Shown piece after piece: positions 37,791 to 53,219 of a DNA stretch of 64,000 nucleotides. Made by a program: the position numbers and the translations under genes. The DNA is from Ceratotherium simum simum. Taxonomy: Eukaryota; Chordata; Mammalia; Perissodactyla; Rhinocerotidae. The DNA is taken from positions 15,715,297 through 15,779,296 of the forward strand of contig NW_004454171.1 in the NCBI RefSeq assembly GCF_000283155.1. Reading direction: 5' to 3'. Under the pieces are notes generated by a model. The model did no database searches and was not told the DNA's origin. It was given only the letters and a program-made list of their open reading frames with translations. Positions within the stretch are counted from its first letter, which is position 1. Each line of letters begins with the position of its first letter.

Positions 37791-38688
37791 TTCTTTGGAG
37801 TAATTTTCTGGAGCTTTATTAGTTTAGTTTGGTAGTGTCACATCTGTCTGTCTTTATGACCTGTGTAGCCCTGCTTTTGTATCTGTGCATTTGAAAAACC
37901 AAACACTTTTCCAGCGTTTACAGACTGGTTTCAGCAGATAAAGACCTTCTCCTGTCAGATCCTTAGACTGACGATGTTACCTCTGGGATAACAGTTGAGA
38001 GGGATTGGAGTTGGGTCCACAGTGGGGTTTGCAGTTGTCAAGCCTGTTACCAGAAGCTTGAGCTGCCATGGATCTTGTGTAGTCCCTGACTGAACAGTGC
38101 TGCCTCCAGGACCCTGATCAGTAGGGCTGGCACTGGGACAAGGGTATCCCTCATGGTCCGTATTTGGGCCCATAGATGGTGGGCCTATTACCAGGTGTGC
38201 AGACAAGTATGGCTCCCACGTAGTCCCTAGAAGATTCCTACCAGATCACTAGGAAGATCCCTGGGAGGGAAGGACTGGCCGCTGACCATGGCTGTGAGGA
38301 GCTGAAGTTGAGTTTCAGGGCCACTTCAAGATCTGCAGTCAGACCAAGGTCTGTAGACCTACCTCCAGGGGCACAGATGGGCATCTCTCCTGGTGGGCCC
38401 CTGAGCAGGCAGTTTCACTTGCAGACCTTAGCTGAGAGATGCTGGAGCTGAGTTACAGGGCTGTTTCAGGATCTGCTGTCAGACTGAGGTCAGTGGCCTA
38501 TCTCCGGGGACACAAACATGACTCCTGGTGGGTACCTGAGCAGACAGGACTGCTCCTAGCCTGTGGCTGGATCCCAAAGCTCCCACAAAGGCACTTTGGT
38601 CCATAGATGGTTGCCAAATGATTTTTATTGAGGGGGGATACAAGCAGGGTACCTCCTATTCTGCCATCTCATTGATGGTAGCTAGAAA

Positions 38689-40062
38689 ATCTAAAACAGT
38701 TATGAAAACTGTATCCTCTATGTCCTAAAATAGAGACAGAGCAGATAAAATAAAGGTCCAAATCATATTTTAGAGATAAAATTTACAAGGTAGGAGATGA
38801 TAAATACACTGGAAGGGATTAATAGATTAGGCATTGAAGAAATAATGATAGACACTATCCAAAATAAAACACAGAGGGAAAAGAGAGTTAGAAAAATAAA
38901 AACTGAACAGAGCAATGGTAAGCTGTGAAACAACTTTAAGTAGCTTAACTTACATGTAATCCAAGTTCCCAAGGGAGAAGAGAGAGAGGAGGGGAAGACT
39001 TTGGGGACTTCGAGTTATTCAAAGCTTCCTTAGATACAACACAAAAGCGTGATCTATAAATAACATACTGAAAAGTTGGACTTCAAAACTAAAAAGAATC
39101 TGGTCTTCAAAAGAATCTATTAAAAGAATGAAAAGACAAGCTACAGAGTGGGTGGAAATACTTGTAATTCATATAGCTGATAAAAAGGCTTGCATCCAGA
39201 AAATATAAAAAAGCTCAAAACTCAATAATAAGAAAACAAAAAACCCAATTTAAAAATTGCACAAATGATTTGAACAGACGTTTCAAATTACACATTCATT
39301 TGGCAAATCGGCACATGAAAACTTGTTCAGCATAATTAACGCTAGGGAGATGCAAATTAATACCACAATGAGATACCACTATGTACTTGGAATGGCTAAA
39401 ATTAAGAAGACTGATAATAACAAGTACTGGCTAGGATGTGGAGGAACTAGAACTCTCACATTCTGCTAATGGAAATAAAAAATGGTAAACTTGAAAAACA
39501 GTTTAAGAGTCTCTTAAGAAGTTAAACATACCTCTACCATATGATCCAGCCATTCTTTCCTGAGCATTTACCCAAGAGAAATAAAAGCAGATGACCATAT
39601 AATATTTATAAACAAATGTTCATAGCAGACATATTTATAATAGCCAAAACTACAAGCAACCCAAATATTGATCAATAGGTGAATGGATAAACTGCTGTAT
39701 CCATATAACAGAATAATACTATTCAGCAATAGAAATAAATGAATTATTGATACATTCTGTAACATAAAATGAATCTCAAAATAATAATGCTGAATGAAAT
39801 AAGTCATAAAAAGTGCATACTATACAATTTCATTTATATAAAAGTTTGGGAAGTATAAATTAATGTACACTGACAAATAGTAGTTCACTGGTTGTTAAGA
39901 GATGGAAGTGAGGGTCCAGAGTGAGGTATTCCAAAGGGACACGACAAAACTTTTAGAAGTGAAGCATATTTATGTTTTAATTATCTTGATTGTGGTGATG
40001 GTTTCAAAACTTTCAATATGTATAGTTTATTCTATGTCAATTATACCTCAATAAAGCCCATA
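38689..40062 (+). repeat. Older L1, right part (ORF1 remnant joined to 3' end)
   Basis: It continues the ORF1 region cut at 31965, then near 39,000-39,030 jumps to the last part of ORF2 ('gttggacttcaaaactaaaa') and runs to the 3' end 'caattatacctcaataaagc'. Most of ORF2 is missing, so the element carries a large internal deletion besides the later insertion. Confidence 0.7.
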
Positions 40063-41279
40063 ATAAAAATCAATTAGAAGGTTAACCTGAAGTTTTAGAT
40101 GTAATGATTTGCTGAGCCTTTACTGACATTGTCACACATAAGAGCAGCGACTGATTATATCAACTGACATTAATAAGCCAAACAGTTCCTATACTTGCAT
40201 CTACAATCTAGTCCTATCCTGTGTATTTCATTTTAAATGAATAATCCTGATAAGTCTTTGAATTTTTCTTTTAAACAAACATTTAATGAGTACCTGTTAT
40301 CTGCTGGGCATGATATTAGGTAATTTCACCTACAATATCACAGTTGATTAAAAGGTTGGTTGTTATTGTCACTCTTGCTAAGTAGAACAGAAACAATGGA
40401 TATCCATTATTCACTGAAGAAAAATATCCTGTTACTTAAATTGGACCTAATTTTTACCACCTTGAATGATTACTCTACACAGCATGCAGAAATTTTATTT
40501 GAACTTTTCATGCCTGAATTTCATTTAAAAAATAAAAAGCCCAAAAGAACCTTAGATAAAATCAAACGGAACACTCCATATGTAACCCAGGATGGGTTTC
40601 AAACCTTAATTTTAACGCTTTAGCTTCATAAAAGGATTTCTTGGTTAGTTCCATGTTCATCTGACTGTGAAGCTGCTCCCATGCCAAGGTGATTTTCTCC
40701 TGCAAACTAATTCTTGAGTAAATATCATAAGGAGAGTTTATCTACTAAATACTAGTTTGGTCCAAATTACAATTGACCTGATCAGGCATTAAGAATTAAT
40801 TTGAAGTGGATGAGCCATTATTAAATTAAAGTCAAAGAAACCTCTTTTCAATTTCATTTCATGTGATTGCACGCCTCTTACCATTGTGGCTGAACAGCAA
40901 GATACCACTCTGCATAGGGTGGATTAGTTCTCATGCTTTCAGCTTGTATCTGGACAAATGACCAATCTCAATGTGTTCTCTACTGAGCCAGGTACAATGT
41001 GCATCTATGACTGTTAGAAGCTTTCAAAAGGTGGCCTGGAGCTAAGTTCTTGGCTGTGAAACTGTTAGCTCAAGACATGTAGATAGAGACAGTGCTTAAA
41101 ATTTGGTTAACTGAGAGAAATTTATACATGCAAAAAAAAAAAGTTTAGTCAAGATAGGTAAGAAGTTTCTGGCAGTGTATTATATGTAGATCTAAACGGC
41201 CAGAGGGAGAAAGAACAAATATTCAAAGCTCCTACATGTTACAAGCTGGAAAGGGAACAAATGTGAATTAATAAGAAAC
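40063..41279. other. Unassigned sequence (putative MALRD1 intron)
   Basis: No MAM or LDLa coding was recognised on the minus strand. A short plus-strand ORF at 40360 has no domain. Confidence 0.45.
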
Positions 41280-41465
41280 TCTGGGTCCAGTCCAAGTCCC
41301 AGTTCTGCTGCCCACCAGCTATTTGGTCAGGGATAAACAACAGCCTCTCTGAGTTTTTTTCATCGTATCTCTAAAATTGGCAAAAAGGATCTCTGACTTA
41401 CCCACTTCAGGGAATTGCTGAGAGAATCAAATAGATAACATATGTAAAAGTCCTTTACAAAACTG
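41280..41465 (+). repeat. MIR element
   Basis: 'caagtcccagttctgctgcc', 'cagcctctctgagttttttt' and 'ttcagggaattgctgagaga' follow the MIR order. Confidence 0.7.
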
Positions 41466-42498
<1,033 letters not shown>

Positions 42499-42734
42499 CT
42501 ATGATTAAGAATACTAGTAGACACTTTGCTCCTGTCTAATGCAACATTAAAGTTTTTAAAGAGTGAATAAATCCTAGATAATACATGAAGTAATCATATT
42601 TTATGGACTGAAGGTGGACTTACTTTGGCCATTATTTCCCAAATACCTTTTATGCCCATCTCTTCTCCACTTCTATTACCATAACTCTAGGCAAATGATC
42701 AGGACCCCACGACTGGCTCACTGCAACGAACTTC

Positions 42735-43105
42735 TGACTCAGTGGATTTCAACCTTAGCCGAATGTTCCAATCACCAGTAAGCATTAAGAAATAAAACAA
42801 AACACGCCAAAGCCCAGAACTCATTTCCAGAGACGTTGATTTAGTTGTCCCAAATGGTGTAGCCAAACATCAGGATACTTTATCAACTCCCTTGATGATT
42901 CTAACAGGCAAAGCTGAGAACAGTCATATTGTAATAGGTCTCAATCTTTCAGAATCGCCTGGGCTGCATGGTAAAATTTCTTACTCCATGGGAAAGCCTG
43001 CACAAATACTAGTTTGTTAGATATGGGGTGAGGCTCAGAAATCCGTATTTTTAACAAATACTCAAGATGATTCTGATGCAGGTGTTTTCCAGACCTCACT
43101 CTGAA
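42735..43105. repeat. Two hAT-type (MER5/MER20-like) remnants
   Basis: Both halves have the typical 'caatctttcagaatcgcctg', 'atccgtatttttaacaaata' and 'caagatgattctgatgcagg' pattern. They are decayed non-autonomous hAT copies inside the MALRD1 intron. Confidence 0.55.
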
Positions 43106-43109
43106 AAAC

Positions 43110-43560
43110 TCTTCCCTCTGGTTCCATCCTGCCCTATTTCCAAATGCCCCTCCACACCAGTGCCAGAATGATCATCTTTCAATGGCAGTCTATCATTTTC
43201 CTTCTCTATTCAAAATCCTTTAATATATACTCATTTAATCTAAACAAATCTAAACTCCTCTATCTTTCAAGCTTCATCTTTCCCAAAGAAAAATAACTTT
43301 TTGTTCACCCCCAACTATCCTTCCTCCAGCACACGCCATCTTCCCAACGTGTCATTTTTTCCGTCTCCGTTTATGCCTAACGTTATGTCTTGTGCCTTGC
43401 CAATTATTAGCTGTGTCTCCTCAGTGGACGTCTTCTCTTCTCACTGGACTGTGGCTCCTTAAAGCTGGAGCTTTTAAACTTCTAACTCTCTTCAGCCCCC
43501 AGAAGAATTCAAAGCACTTATGAAATATTGACTAGTCCTTTATCTATTGAATACTCTACC
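43110..43560 (+). repeat. L2 3' region
   Basis: 'tccctctggttccatcctgc', 'gtctatcattttccttctct', 'ctcactggactgtggctcct' and 'aaagcacttatgaaatattg' are L2-like in order. Confidence 0.6.
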
Positions 43561-44989
43561 TTAATTTCTAAGATAATATAGGAACATATTCATTTTTCAA
43601 GATACAGGGATTTTGTCCACACCAAGTATTTGTTTAGAATAAATGGGATCGAATGCACATTTGACATTACGTGGGCAGAAGGGACAGGATTTAGAATTAA
43701 CGAGTACTCCCACATTTTAGCGTCATTTACATAAGTTAATATTTTGAAAAAATAAATGTCAGCTGTTCTTTAACTATTCATCTTAGTAACTGCACTTGGC
43801 GAAAAGGTGAACGAATACTCTGAAACAATAAATAAAAGCGTATGTGAATAAACGCAGCCAGGCAAGAACAGATCATCTCTCTCTAAAAACCACAGAACAG
43901 GAGCTTAGACCTAATGAAGGGAATCAAGTGAGCAAATGTCAAATGGGAGATGAGCTTTTGTTTGATATTTCCTCACTTGTGACTAATCAAGCCCAGCTGT
44001 GACGTGAACTGCGGACCCACAGCGTACTTTCCAGGTGTCAGTCTTTGGCTATGGAGCAGAAGGAGAATGTCAAGCTTCTGAGTTTCCTGACATAAAGCTG
44101 GCAGTAAAGCCGACGGATTTTTATATCGCCTGTCTTCATAGTGACTGCATGCTTAACCTTTACTTCAAAAGAGGATACATGTAACTCCGCCCTTAAATAA
44201 AAGACCATGTCCCTAAACATACTGTAGGAATATAGCATAGATTTCTGGATGTTTAATGCATTCTGTGTAATAAAGTAATATGTCTAGTTGGAAAACTGTG
44301 AGAGAAACTGACATCTAATGACACTACTATTTCCTTTCATTAATATTTAGTCATAAAAAGTATTTTGATATTATAGTTACACTGCCAATCCCACTCTACT
44401 AAGTTAATCCCGAGAAGTTTGAAGGATAATTTGCTTATTTTTAGCAACAGATCATTTTTTAAGGAGTGAGACTCGGAAAGCTTAAAAAAGATGAAAATGC
44501 TTTCTAAATTTACAAAAATAAATTATCTTTAGGACAAGTTACACTTCTTATAATAGCCATTGTGGAATTCATCAGTTTTATTTATATCCATTCAAGGTAT
44601 TGCTTGTGTAATGAGATTCATGGTAATCCTGACTTCAATATGCCTGACGATATTGAAGATCACATATATGCAAAACTCTCTACAATGATTTATATGTAAA
44701 TTTCTTAATGTGATGTTTCTTATGATGTACCAAGCATTTTATGGCTTTATTTCAGTATATAATTAGCCTCCCAGTTTAATAGGCACATAACTTGAATTTT
44801 AAGAATTGGTGCTATTTATGGACAAGGAATGATGCAATATTTTTTTTTCTCACTGATTTTTGTAATTAAAAAACAACAAACTGGTAGCTTCTGATTCATT
44901 TTCAGGAGCAAGTGCATTAAGCAGTATCTTGAGCTAGGTTTATTAAATTGCAAGACATATGCAATCATCATTTTTGGTATTTTAAACCA
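43561..44989. other. Unassigned AT-rich intron core
   Basis: Part of the MALRD1 intron. No gene or nameable repeat was seen. Confidence 0.45.
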
Positions 44990-45690
44990 GAAACTCAGGA
45001 CTTATATTTGACACCATGCTCCTTGCTCCCTACAGCCAAAATATCATCAAATGTCCCTCCTACATGTTTCCCCAAACTTTAGTCCCTCCATCACTATCAC
45101 TGTAACACAGGCTGCCAACCCCTCTCCCATGGACTACAGCAATGGCCTCCTAATGGAAATCCTAAATCCGTTGTCCTCTAATCCATTCATTACACCACAT
45201 CCACAGTGACATTTTTAAATATGCCAATTTTATTACACTACTTTCCTTTTTAAAAACCTTCGAATGGAGAAAAACTTCTTTAATATGGACTACAAAGATC
45301 TACAAATCTGGCCTCCTCTACATCTCCATCCTTACATTGCATGCTATTTCTCCTTCGTCTCCTTGCTCCACCTACGCTCGCTGTCTTCCATCTGCCATGC
45401 GGTCACATATCACGGCTTTTGCATACATGCTTTGACTTATTATTTTTCAGATCTCAGCTAAGTCATCACCTCTAGAAAGCCCAATGCCATTATTGCATAA
45501 AGTCACAGCACTTCTATTTGTAACTCCTGTCCTCCATTTTATATTTATTTTTTAGTTATCTATCTTCTCATTTAGACTGTAAGCTCCATGAGGTCAGGGA
45601 CTCTGCATAGTTATGTTCATCATTCTATCTCTAGTATCTAGTTCATAAATATACATAATAAATACTCATGGCTTGACTAATTAATCACAC
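44990..45690 (+). repeat. L2 element, 3' part
   Basis: 'cagcaatggcctcctaatgg', 'acaaatctggcctcctctac', 'agatctcagctaagtcatca' and 'gactgtaagctccatgaggt' follow the L2 3' consensus order, ending in an AATAAATACT-type tail. It lies antisense within MALRD1. Confidence 0.75.
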
Positions 45691-45805
45691 ATAACATTCA
45701 TCAACTTTGGAACAATACTTAGTGTCTTTGGCTTGATTGGCTAGAAAACGGTGAACTAATCAAGATCACCACTATCAAAATGAGTAAGAAGGACCAAAAA
45801 ATTTA

Positions 45806-47333
<1,528 letters not shown>

Positions 47334-47549
47334 TTAGCTTGGCTCTCCAAAGTGCTCACACACTTTAAAAAGGATCAGGTTCAACGGAAATCACCTTGTT
47401 ATGCTTCTCTAGGTACATTAAAGGACACATTTGAAGAAAAAAAGGATCCTATCTGATCAAAACAGAAAACAAAAACAAAAACCCCGAGTTGTGCTTTTCA
47501 TACTGGAAATTGGTAAATGGCAGAATTATCAATTTAAGAATCCAATTTT

Positions 47550-47745
47550 GGGGGGCCAGCCTGGTGGCATAGTGGTTAAGTTCATGCACTCTGCTTCAGT
47601 GGTCCGGGGTTCTCAGGTTCAAATCCTGGGCATGGACTGACACACCACTCATCAAGCCATGCTGTGGTGGCATCCCACATACAAAATGGAGGACGATGGG
47701 CACAGATGTTAGCTAAAGTTCAACCTTCCTCAGCAAAAAAAAAAA
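47550..47745 (+). mobile_element. ERE SINE (ERE1-like, diverged)
   Basis: 'ggggggccagcctggtggca', 'gtggttaagttcatgcactc', 'ggttcaaatcctgggcat' and 'ccatgctgtggtggcatccc' follow the ERE order with more substitutions than other copies here. It is flanked by 'aagaatccaatttt' and 'aagaaattcaattttt'. Confidence 0.88.
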
Positions 47746-48189
47746 GAAATTCAATTTTTTTTCAAATACTCTTTCTAAGAAACAGCATCATTCAGCCATA
47801 TTGCTTATAGAATTGTCAAGGTCTACCTAATTTATTCTGATACTCCTGTTAGTTTCTCTGCTGCTATTACATCATCTGGAAGGCTTAATTGCTCCCACAA
47901 AATATTTTACACTAAACCATGAAAAGTCGCTACTTCTAAAAAATTTAGTATTTGAAAAATCCAGATCCATTATATTTAAATTAAGTTCACCTCTGATTTT
48001 TGTAGAGATTAATATTTCCCAAAGCATTGTATGCGTCAACTAATTTGTGCAGGGCAGAATAATTTGACCCACTTTCCAGGTAAATATGCAGAGAAATAGT
48101 CAACTTCCACAAAGACATTCTGGAGGAGGAAGAGAAGAAAAGAGGAAAAAGAGAAAGAAAAGAATGGGAAGATTTAATAATAGCATTGA
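47746..48189. other. Unassigned sequence
   Basis: A small GA-rich patch lies at 48125-48170. No exon was found. Confidence 0.45.
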
Positions 48190-48425
48190 ATTGTAGCTAA
48201 TATTTATTGAATACCTTATGTAATAGCCCCTGTACTGAATGCTTTATATAGATTTAACTTTCACAGTAGCCCTATAGGAAAGGTATTCTTATAGTTCTTT
48301 TACAGACGAAGCAAGGAAGGCTTAGGGAAATTATTATCTTAACCAAAGTCATATGATTAGGAAGTTATCGAGACAGATTGAAATCCGAATATTCTGACTC
48401 CTAGTCTAATATTCTTTCTGCAACT
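48190..48425 (+). repeat. MIR element
   Basis: 'gctaatatttattgaatacc', 'cacagtagccctataggaaa', 'acagacgaagcaaggaagg' and 'gaaatccgaatattctgact' follow the MIR order. Confidence 0.75.
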
Positions 48426-50369
48426 GTTGACAACTGTTAATTGTCATGAGAGCAGAAAAAGGATAAACCAAAAAGGCATAATCTGAATTTCCTTAGTGTG
48501 GATGTTCAGCTGTTACTACATATCCCAATGCAAAATGAGGTTTGCTTCCATTGATGATTATTACACTGGGATCTTTGGCCACTGATTATTTCTATCCAAG
48601 GATATAGTAATAAACTGCATAGATTTCCCCTGTAAAACAACTTAGGAAATAAGCAAAAAGTTTAGGGGATAACAGTATGAAGTAAATCACTCAATGAGAT
48701 TATAAAATTTAAAATTATAAGGGCATTGTAACGTAATGATAAGTCATTTTCAATTTGGAAAATGCTACTGCTACATGGGGAAGAATGTGAGGTGAGTAGT
48801 AATGTTATAAACACTTCTGATTTTTTAAAATTTTCTATAAAATATCTGATTTCATAAATACATTTGCTTTCTATCAGGTTTCCTGGCCCAAAATATGGCC
48901 AACAGAGTACTTTCAAATTTTACCAAAAGTCACCAAGAATGTATGAATACACTTAAAAATAAATACTTTTAAAATGTTGCATCAAATCTAATAAGCAAAG
49001 GATAGCTATACTTCAGTTTATAGAGACCATCAGAAATCAGTAAAATAAGGAAAATACCGCTATATTTAGAATAAAGGTTTCTCAAGTAAAGTTTAGAAAT
49101 CTGTGGTGAAGCAAAATTAAATGCTACTCAAAAGTGAAAAATAATAATGATAATTATGAAAAGTTAGGGATAAATGCTAAGAATATTTGTTTTTGTATTT
49201 TTAAAGGCCATCTCTATTTATAAATACATAATATGCAAATAACCCATAAATATACACAGATTCCAGGGGTTTCAAACTATATAGATGTGATTTCAATCCC
49301 TGGGAAAGCAAATGTTTTTGATTCCTATTTCAGACAATCCAAAGAACAGGATCCAGGAGTTCTTATTATGCAAGTAAAGAAAGAAAACAAATTCTGCTAC
49401 CGTATAATATCTATCCTGCATAGCTACCAGAAAGGAAACCTTATCATCTGCTAACCAGGGAGATAGTGCTGCGGAAATAAATGAATATTCAAACAGTAGT
49501 AAAATTTAAGAAGCTATTGCAGCAATTTTGTAGTTCTCTTATATAAGGTCCTTCAAAGATAGAGATTTTTAACAAATGATTATGCTGCTAACATTCAAAT
49601 ATGCCTTTCTAATATACTTTGTTCATATATGTTTAGATTTCTGTACACATTTAAAAACTCACTTCAATTGATCAGAGACGTAATAATCAGAAGAAATTAA
49701 TCTTCTGGCTAGCCATTAATCAAATATATACCTCATTAGCACAGCTTTTGAAAATTATGTATTTTTCTTTCTGACTTAGAAATACATTATCCTGGGTATG
49801 TTTTAGTAATTGAGGTTCAAGGATTTTTCACTGTTTCTGGAGCATCATTACCAACCTTCTCAATTATCATCCTCAGAATCAACATAATTTGCAGGAACAA
49901 TCGCAGTTACCACTTACTCACGGTATACTGTGCACCAAGCTTTGTGCTGGGGCTGTTACATCCATAATAGGATGCCTGTTGACATAGAATTTATAAAAAT
50001 TATGCTTGTCTATTCTACGGCTATGGGTAGAAAAGCTAATGACTCTAGAGCAGCTTTTAATTATTTTGTATAAAGTTACTCTTGTGGCCTCTATTAGTTA
50101 TGTAAATATAATTACAGTAGCTGCCTCTGGGGAAAGGGTGTTAGGGGATATTTGGTGGACTGACAAATCGATCCATCACCCTACACTATCACTGTCATTT
50201 TTAAAGCTCTTCATCGAGGCAAAAGAAGATGAATTTATGTAGGAGCCAAGGAACCTTATGAGGGGAAAAAAATTCCAGAATCAGACTCTGTCTCATTTCA
50301 GATTCACTGTCTTAAAACTTCTTTGATGCTTGGGATGATCCCTCCAGAGGTTCATATGTAAAGAATAAA
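48426..50369. other. Unassigned AT-rich sequence
   Basis: No exon was recognised. A MIR-like trace may lie at 49890-49970 ('cttactcacggtatactgtg'). Confidence 0.4.
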
Positions 50370-51140
50370 CATGAAATGTACAAAAGGGAAGTGTGGGCGG
50401 ATAATTTGGGCCCCAGACAAAGACTTGAAAACTTACAGGAGGGTGCTCCTTGGTATCTACTCAAAGGAGTTGAAAACTGGTGTGCTCACCAAAACCTGCA
50501 CAGAGATGTTTATAATAGCTTTGTTCATAATTGCCAAAACTTGGAAACAACAAAGATATCCTTCAGTAGATGAATGGATTATGGCATATCCAGACAGTGG
50601 AATATTATTTAGCACTAAAAAGAGGTGAGCTATCAAGCCATGAAAAGACGTGGAGGAATCTTAAATGCATATCATTAAGTGAAAGAAGCCAATCTGGAAA
50701 GGCTACGTACTGCATGATTCCAACTACATGACATTCTGGAAAAGGCAAAACTATGAAGACAGTAAAACGATCAGTGGTTTTCAGGGGTTGGGGGAATGGG
50801 AGGGATGGACAGGTGGAGCACAGAGGATTTTTATGGCAATGAAACTACTCTGTATGATACCATAATGATAGAAAGATCTCATTATACATTTGTCCAAACC
50901 CATAGAATGTACAACACCAAGCGTGAACCCTAATGTAAAATTATGGACTTTGGGTAATTATGATGTGTCAGTGTAGGTTCATCAGTTGTAACAAATGTCT
51001 CACTCTGGTGGGGGATGTTGATAATAGGGGAGGCTATGGGTGTGTGGGGGTAGGTGGCATATGGGAAAACTGTATGTTTCCTTCAATTTTTCTGTGAACC
51101 TAAAACTGCTCTGAAAAAGAAGTCTTCATAATTAATTAAT
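50370..51140 (+). repeat. L1 3' end (old L1M-type)
   Basis: 'gatgtttataatagctttgt', 'ggaatattatttagcactaa', 'tcaggggttgggggaatggg' and 'gtgaacctaaaactgctctg' are in the order of an old L1 3' UTR. It is 5' truncated. Confidence 0.75.
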
Positions 51141-51404
51141 TAGTTAATGTAAATGTTATAAAGAAGAAAACAAAAACAAAATTTAAGGACGAAATATGTC
51201 CTAACACATCATATGGTTGAATTTCACACTCCTTCTGGTCTTAGCCACATAGACAAAAGATGCCCAGGTATAGGGGAAAAAAGAGAAATGGCTGAATATG
51301 TAAGTGGTAATTGTGAAAAGTTAGAAACCTAGAGGCCAGCTGATGGCCACCACTGTGGTTTACGAGGAGATCTGAACCACAGAGACATAAACGCAGTGTG
51401 GACG

Positions 51405-51595
51405 ACATCCATTCAACACAAATGTCATCTTATTTGATCCTCATGAAATATAGAAAATATTATCATCCCCATGTTAGAAAGAGAAACATGAAGTTGAAAG
51501 AGGAGTAACATAATTTCTCAGTACTCATTATTATTGACAAAATTTCAACCTAGGCCTGAAGTCAAAGCTTGTGCTCTTAAAAAATTATACTGCTT
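51405..51595 (+). repeat. MIR element
   Basis: 'gtcatcttatttgatcctca', 'atcatccccatgttagaaag' and 'tcaacctaggcctgaagtca' follow the MIR order. Confidence 0.65.
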
Positions 51596-51617
51596 CTACT
51601 AGTTACAAAGTAATAAT

Positions 51618-51865
51618 AGGGACCGGCCCAGTGGTGCAAGCGGTTGAGTGCACGCACTCTGCTGTGGTGGCCCGGGGTTCGCCAGTTCGGATTCCAGGTG
51701 CGCACCAACGCACCACTTGTCAGGACATGCTGTGGCAGGCGTCCCATGTAGAGTGGAGGAAGATGGGCATGGATGTTGGCCCAGGGCCAGTCTTCCTTAG
51801 CAAAAAGAGGAGAATGGGCAGATGTGAGCTCAGGGCCGATCTTCCTCACAAAAAAAAAAAAGGAA
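51618..51865 (+). mobile_element. ERE SINE (ERE1-like)
   Basis: 'gggaccggcccagtggtgca', 'agcggttgagtgcacgcact', 'ggcccggggttcgccagttc', 'gtggaggaagatgggcatgg' and a 'gatcttcctcac' plus A tail are visible. Flanks 'aagtaataatag' and 'aggaataataatgatag' look like a diverged target duplication. Confidence 0.92.
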
Positions 51866-52589
51866 TAATAATGATAGCCAACATTTTATGAACAATTTTA
51901 TATGCCAGGCACTGTGTTATGCGTTTTTAATGCAAGATCATACGATATCTAAATGTGGATGATCATAGGACATTCTCTGGAAGTAGATTTTAAACTATAT
52001 AATAATGCTAACTATAAGTCCACTAGATCAACTCTCCTTGTTTTTTCTTAAGCTTTTTTTTTCCCTCTAGAGTTCATGACCATCCTGAAAGTTGAATGAA
52101 GAGGACAAAAGGTAATTGAGTATTCTAGCATGTTGGCTTAATTTCATTGAGGTTGTGCTTTATTTGATTAAGCAGAGGTTATTACAAACTACCAATGTAT
52201 TAATACTATATATCCTATTGTAGAACATGTTCTCTACTATAGTATTTCTTCGAGTTTCAGGCTTTTCCATGCATTCAAATTGTTATATATTTGGAGTTAT
52301 GATAAGGTTGAAGTAATTGAACTCTAGACTTCATCAATAGCTAATATTCATTAGTTATTTAAAACACAACATACAAAATAAGGGAGTATTTGCAAAAGTA
52401 CCACGAAACAAAAAAGATGTCTATAAAAATAAATAGAAATAATTAAATCTTTTAAAGGAATACCAATGCATAAACAACTAAATAACATTTGACATTCAAA
52501 ATTATTGTATTTGAAATAAGAATGATTAATTAAATTATTCTACATATGGTTTTAAGGGTTTCTATGATCTAACCAATGAAGACACTATT
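51866..52589. other. Mostly unassigned AT-rich sequence
   Basis: A MIR-like piece occurs at about 51870-51945 ('atgccaggcactgtgttatg'). A minus-strand 'LAID' string near 52330 ends in a stop and is not an exon. Confidence 0.4.
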
Positions 52590-53090
52590 GGGAGACAATT
52601 CTCCATGGGTCTCTCATGTGTCTGCATGTCTTATAAGCTGGGTCATTAATTGTTCCTTTGTTTCACACCACCCTTTCAAGGATGTTTAAGTAGCCAGCAG
52701 CCATAAAAAATAGGGATAGTGACTCAGTCTACAACAGAGGGCAAGTTATTATTCTATACAATATAATAAAGATATCTCCCTCTAAAGCAAAGGTCAGATT
52801 AGTTTGTTTGAAGCTCATTATAAGAGATCTGGGTTCCATAAGCTCAGGCTTTCCTAGCTGTGATGCAAATTCATTTCATATGTATGGCTCCACCTGGGCC
52901 CCTCTGTGTTGCCCCTGGGACTCAGGAGGTAAGAGGAACCAGGGCAAACATGATGCTCATGCTGTTTGTTACGCCATCAGTAATAAAGTCCTTTGTCTCT
53001 GACCCACAAGTCTCACCTCTTCCACCAACATCCATGAAACTATGCAGGCTAACCTGTTAGCTTACAAGTAGGGTAAAGTTTCAGACCCTT
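52590..53090 (+). mobile_element. Probable solo LTR
   Basis: About 500 bases, GC-richer than the flanks, with an AATAAAG polyadenylation signal near 52980 followed by 'tgtctctgacccacaagtct'. The block 'tctgtgttgcccctgggact' precedes it. This layout is typical of an endogenous retroviral LTR, with no internal gene region seen. Boundaries and family are uncertain. Confidence 0.45.
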
Positions 53091-53219
53091 CTCAGTTCCT
53101 GACACACACTACATTAAATACTATATGTATAGTGCCCACCACTAAGGACCTTAGAATCTAGTGTAGGAAATTAGAAGCAAATAAGCAACTATGATAAAAT
53201 AATAACTATCATGTACTCA

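Larger units (their letters stand above)
31966..38688 (-). repeat. Nearly full-length L1 on the minus strand
   Basis: About 6.4 kb of L1, excluding an ERE, lies in reverse: 3' UTR from about 31966 ('cagcttcatggaggtataat'), ORF2 through about 36.8 kb, ORF1 near 36.8-37.8 kb and a roughly 0.9 kb GC-richer 5' UTR to 38688. Coding fragments of ORF1 and ORF2 are recognisable on the minus strand but carry many stops, so it cannot move. It sits inside an older plus-strand L1, with a degraded target duplication ('ctaacaattat' and 'ctaaaacagttat'). Confidence 0.8.

Noticed and set aside
52310..52345. Minus-strand string resembling the MAM 'AIDD' end
   Set aside because: It runs directly into a stop codon, has no flanking MAM sequence and no splice sites in place.
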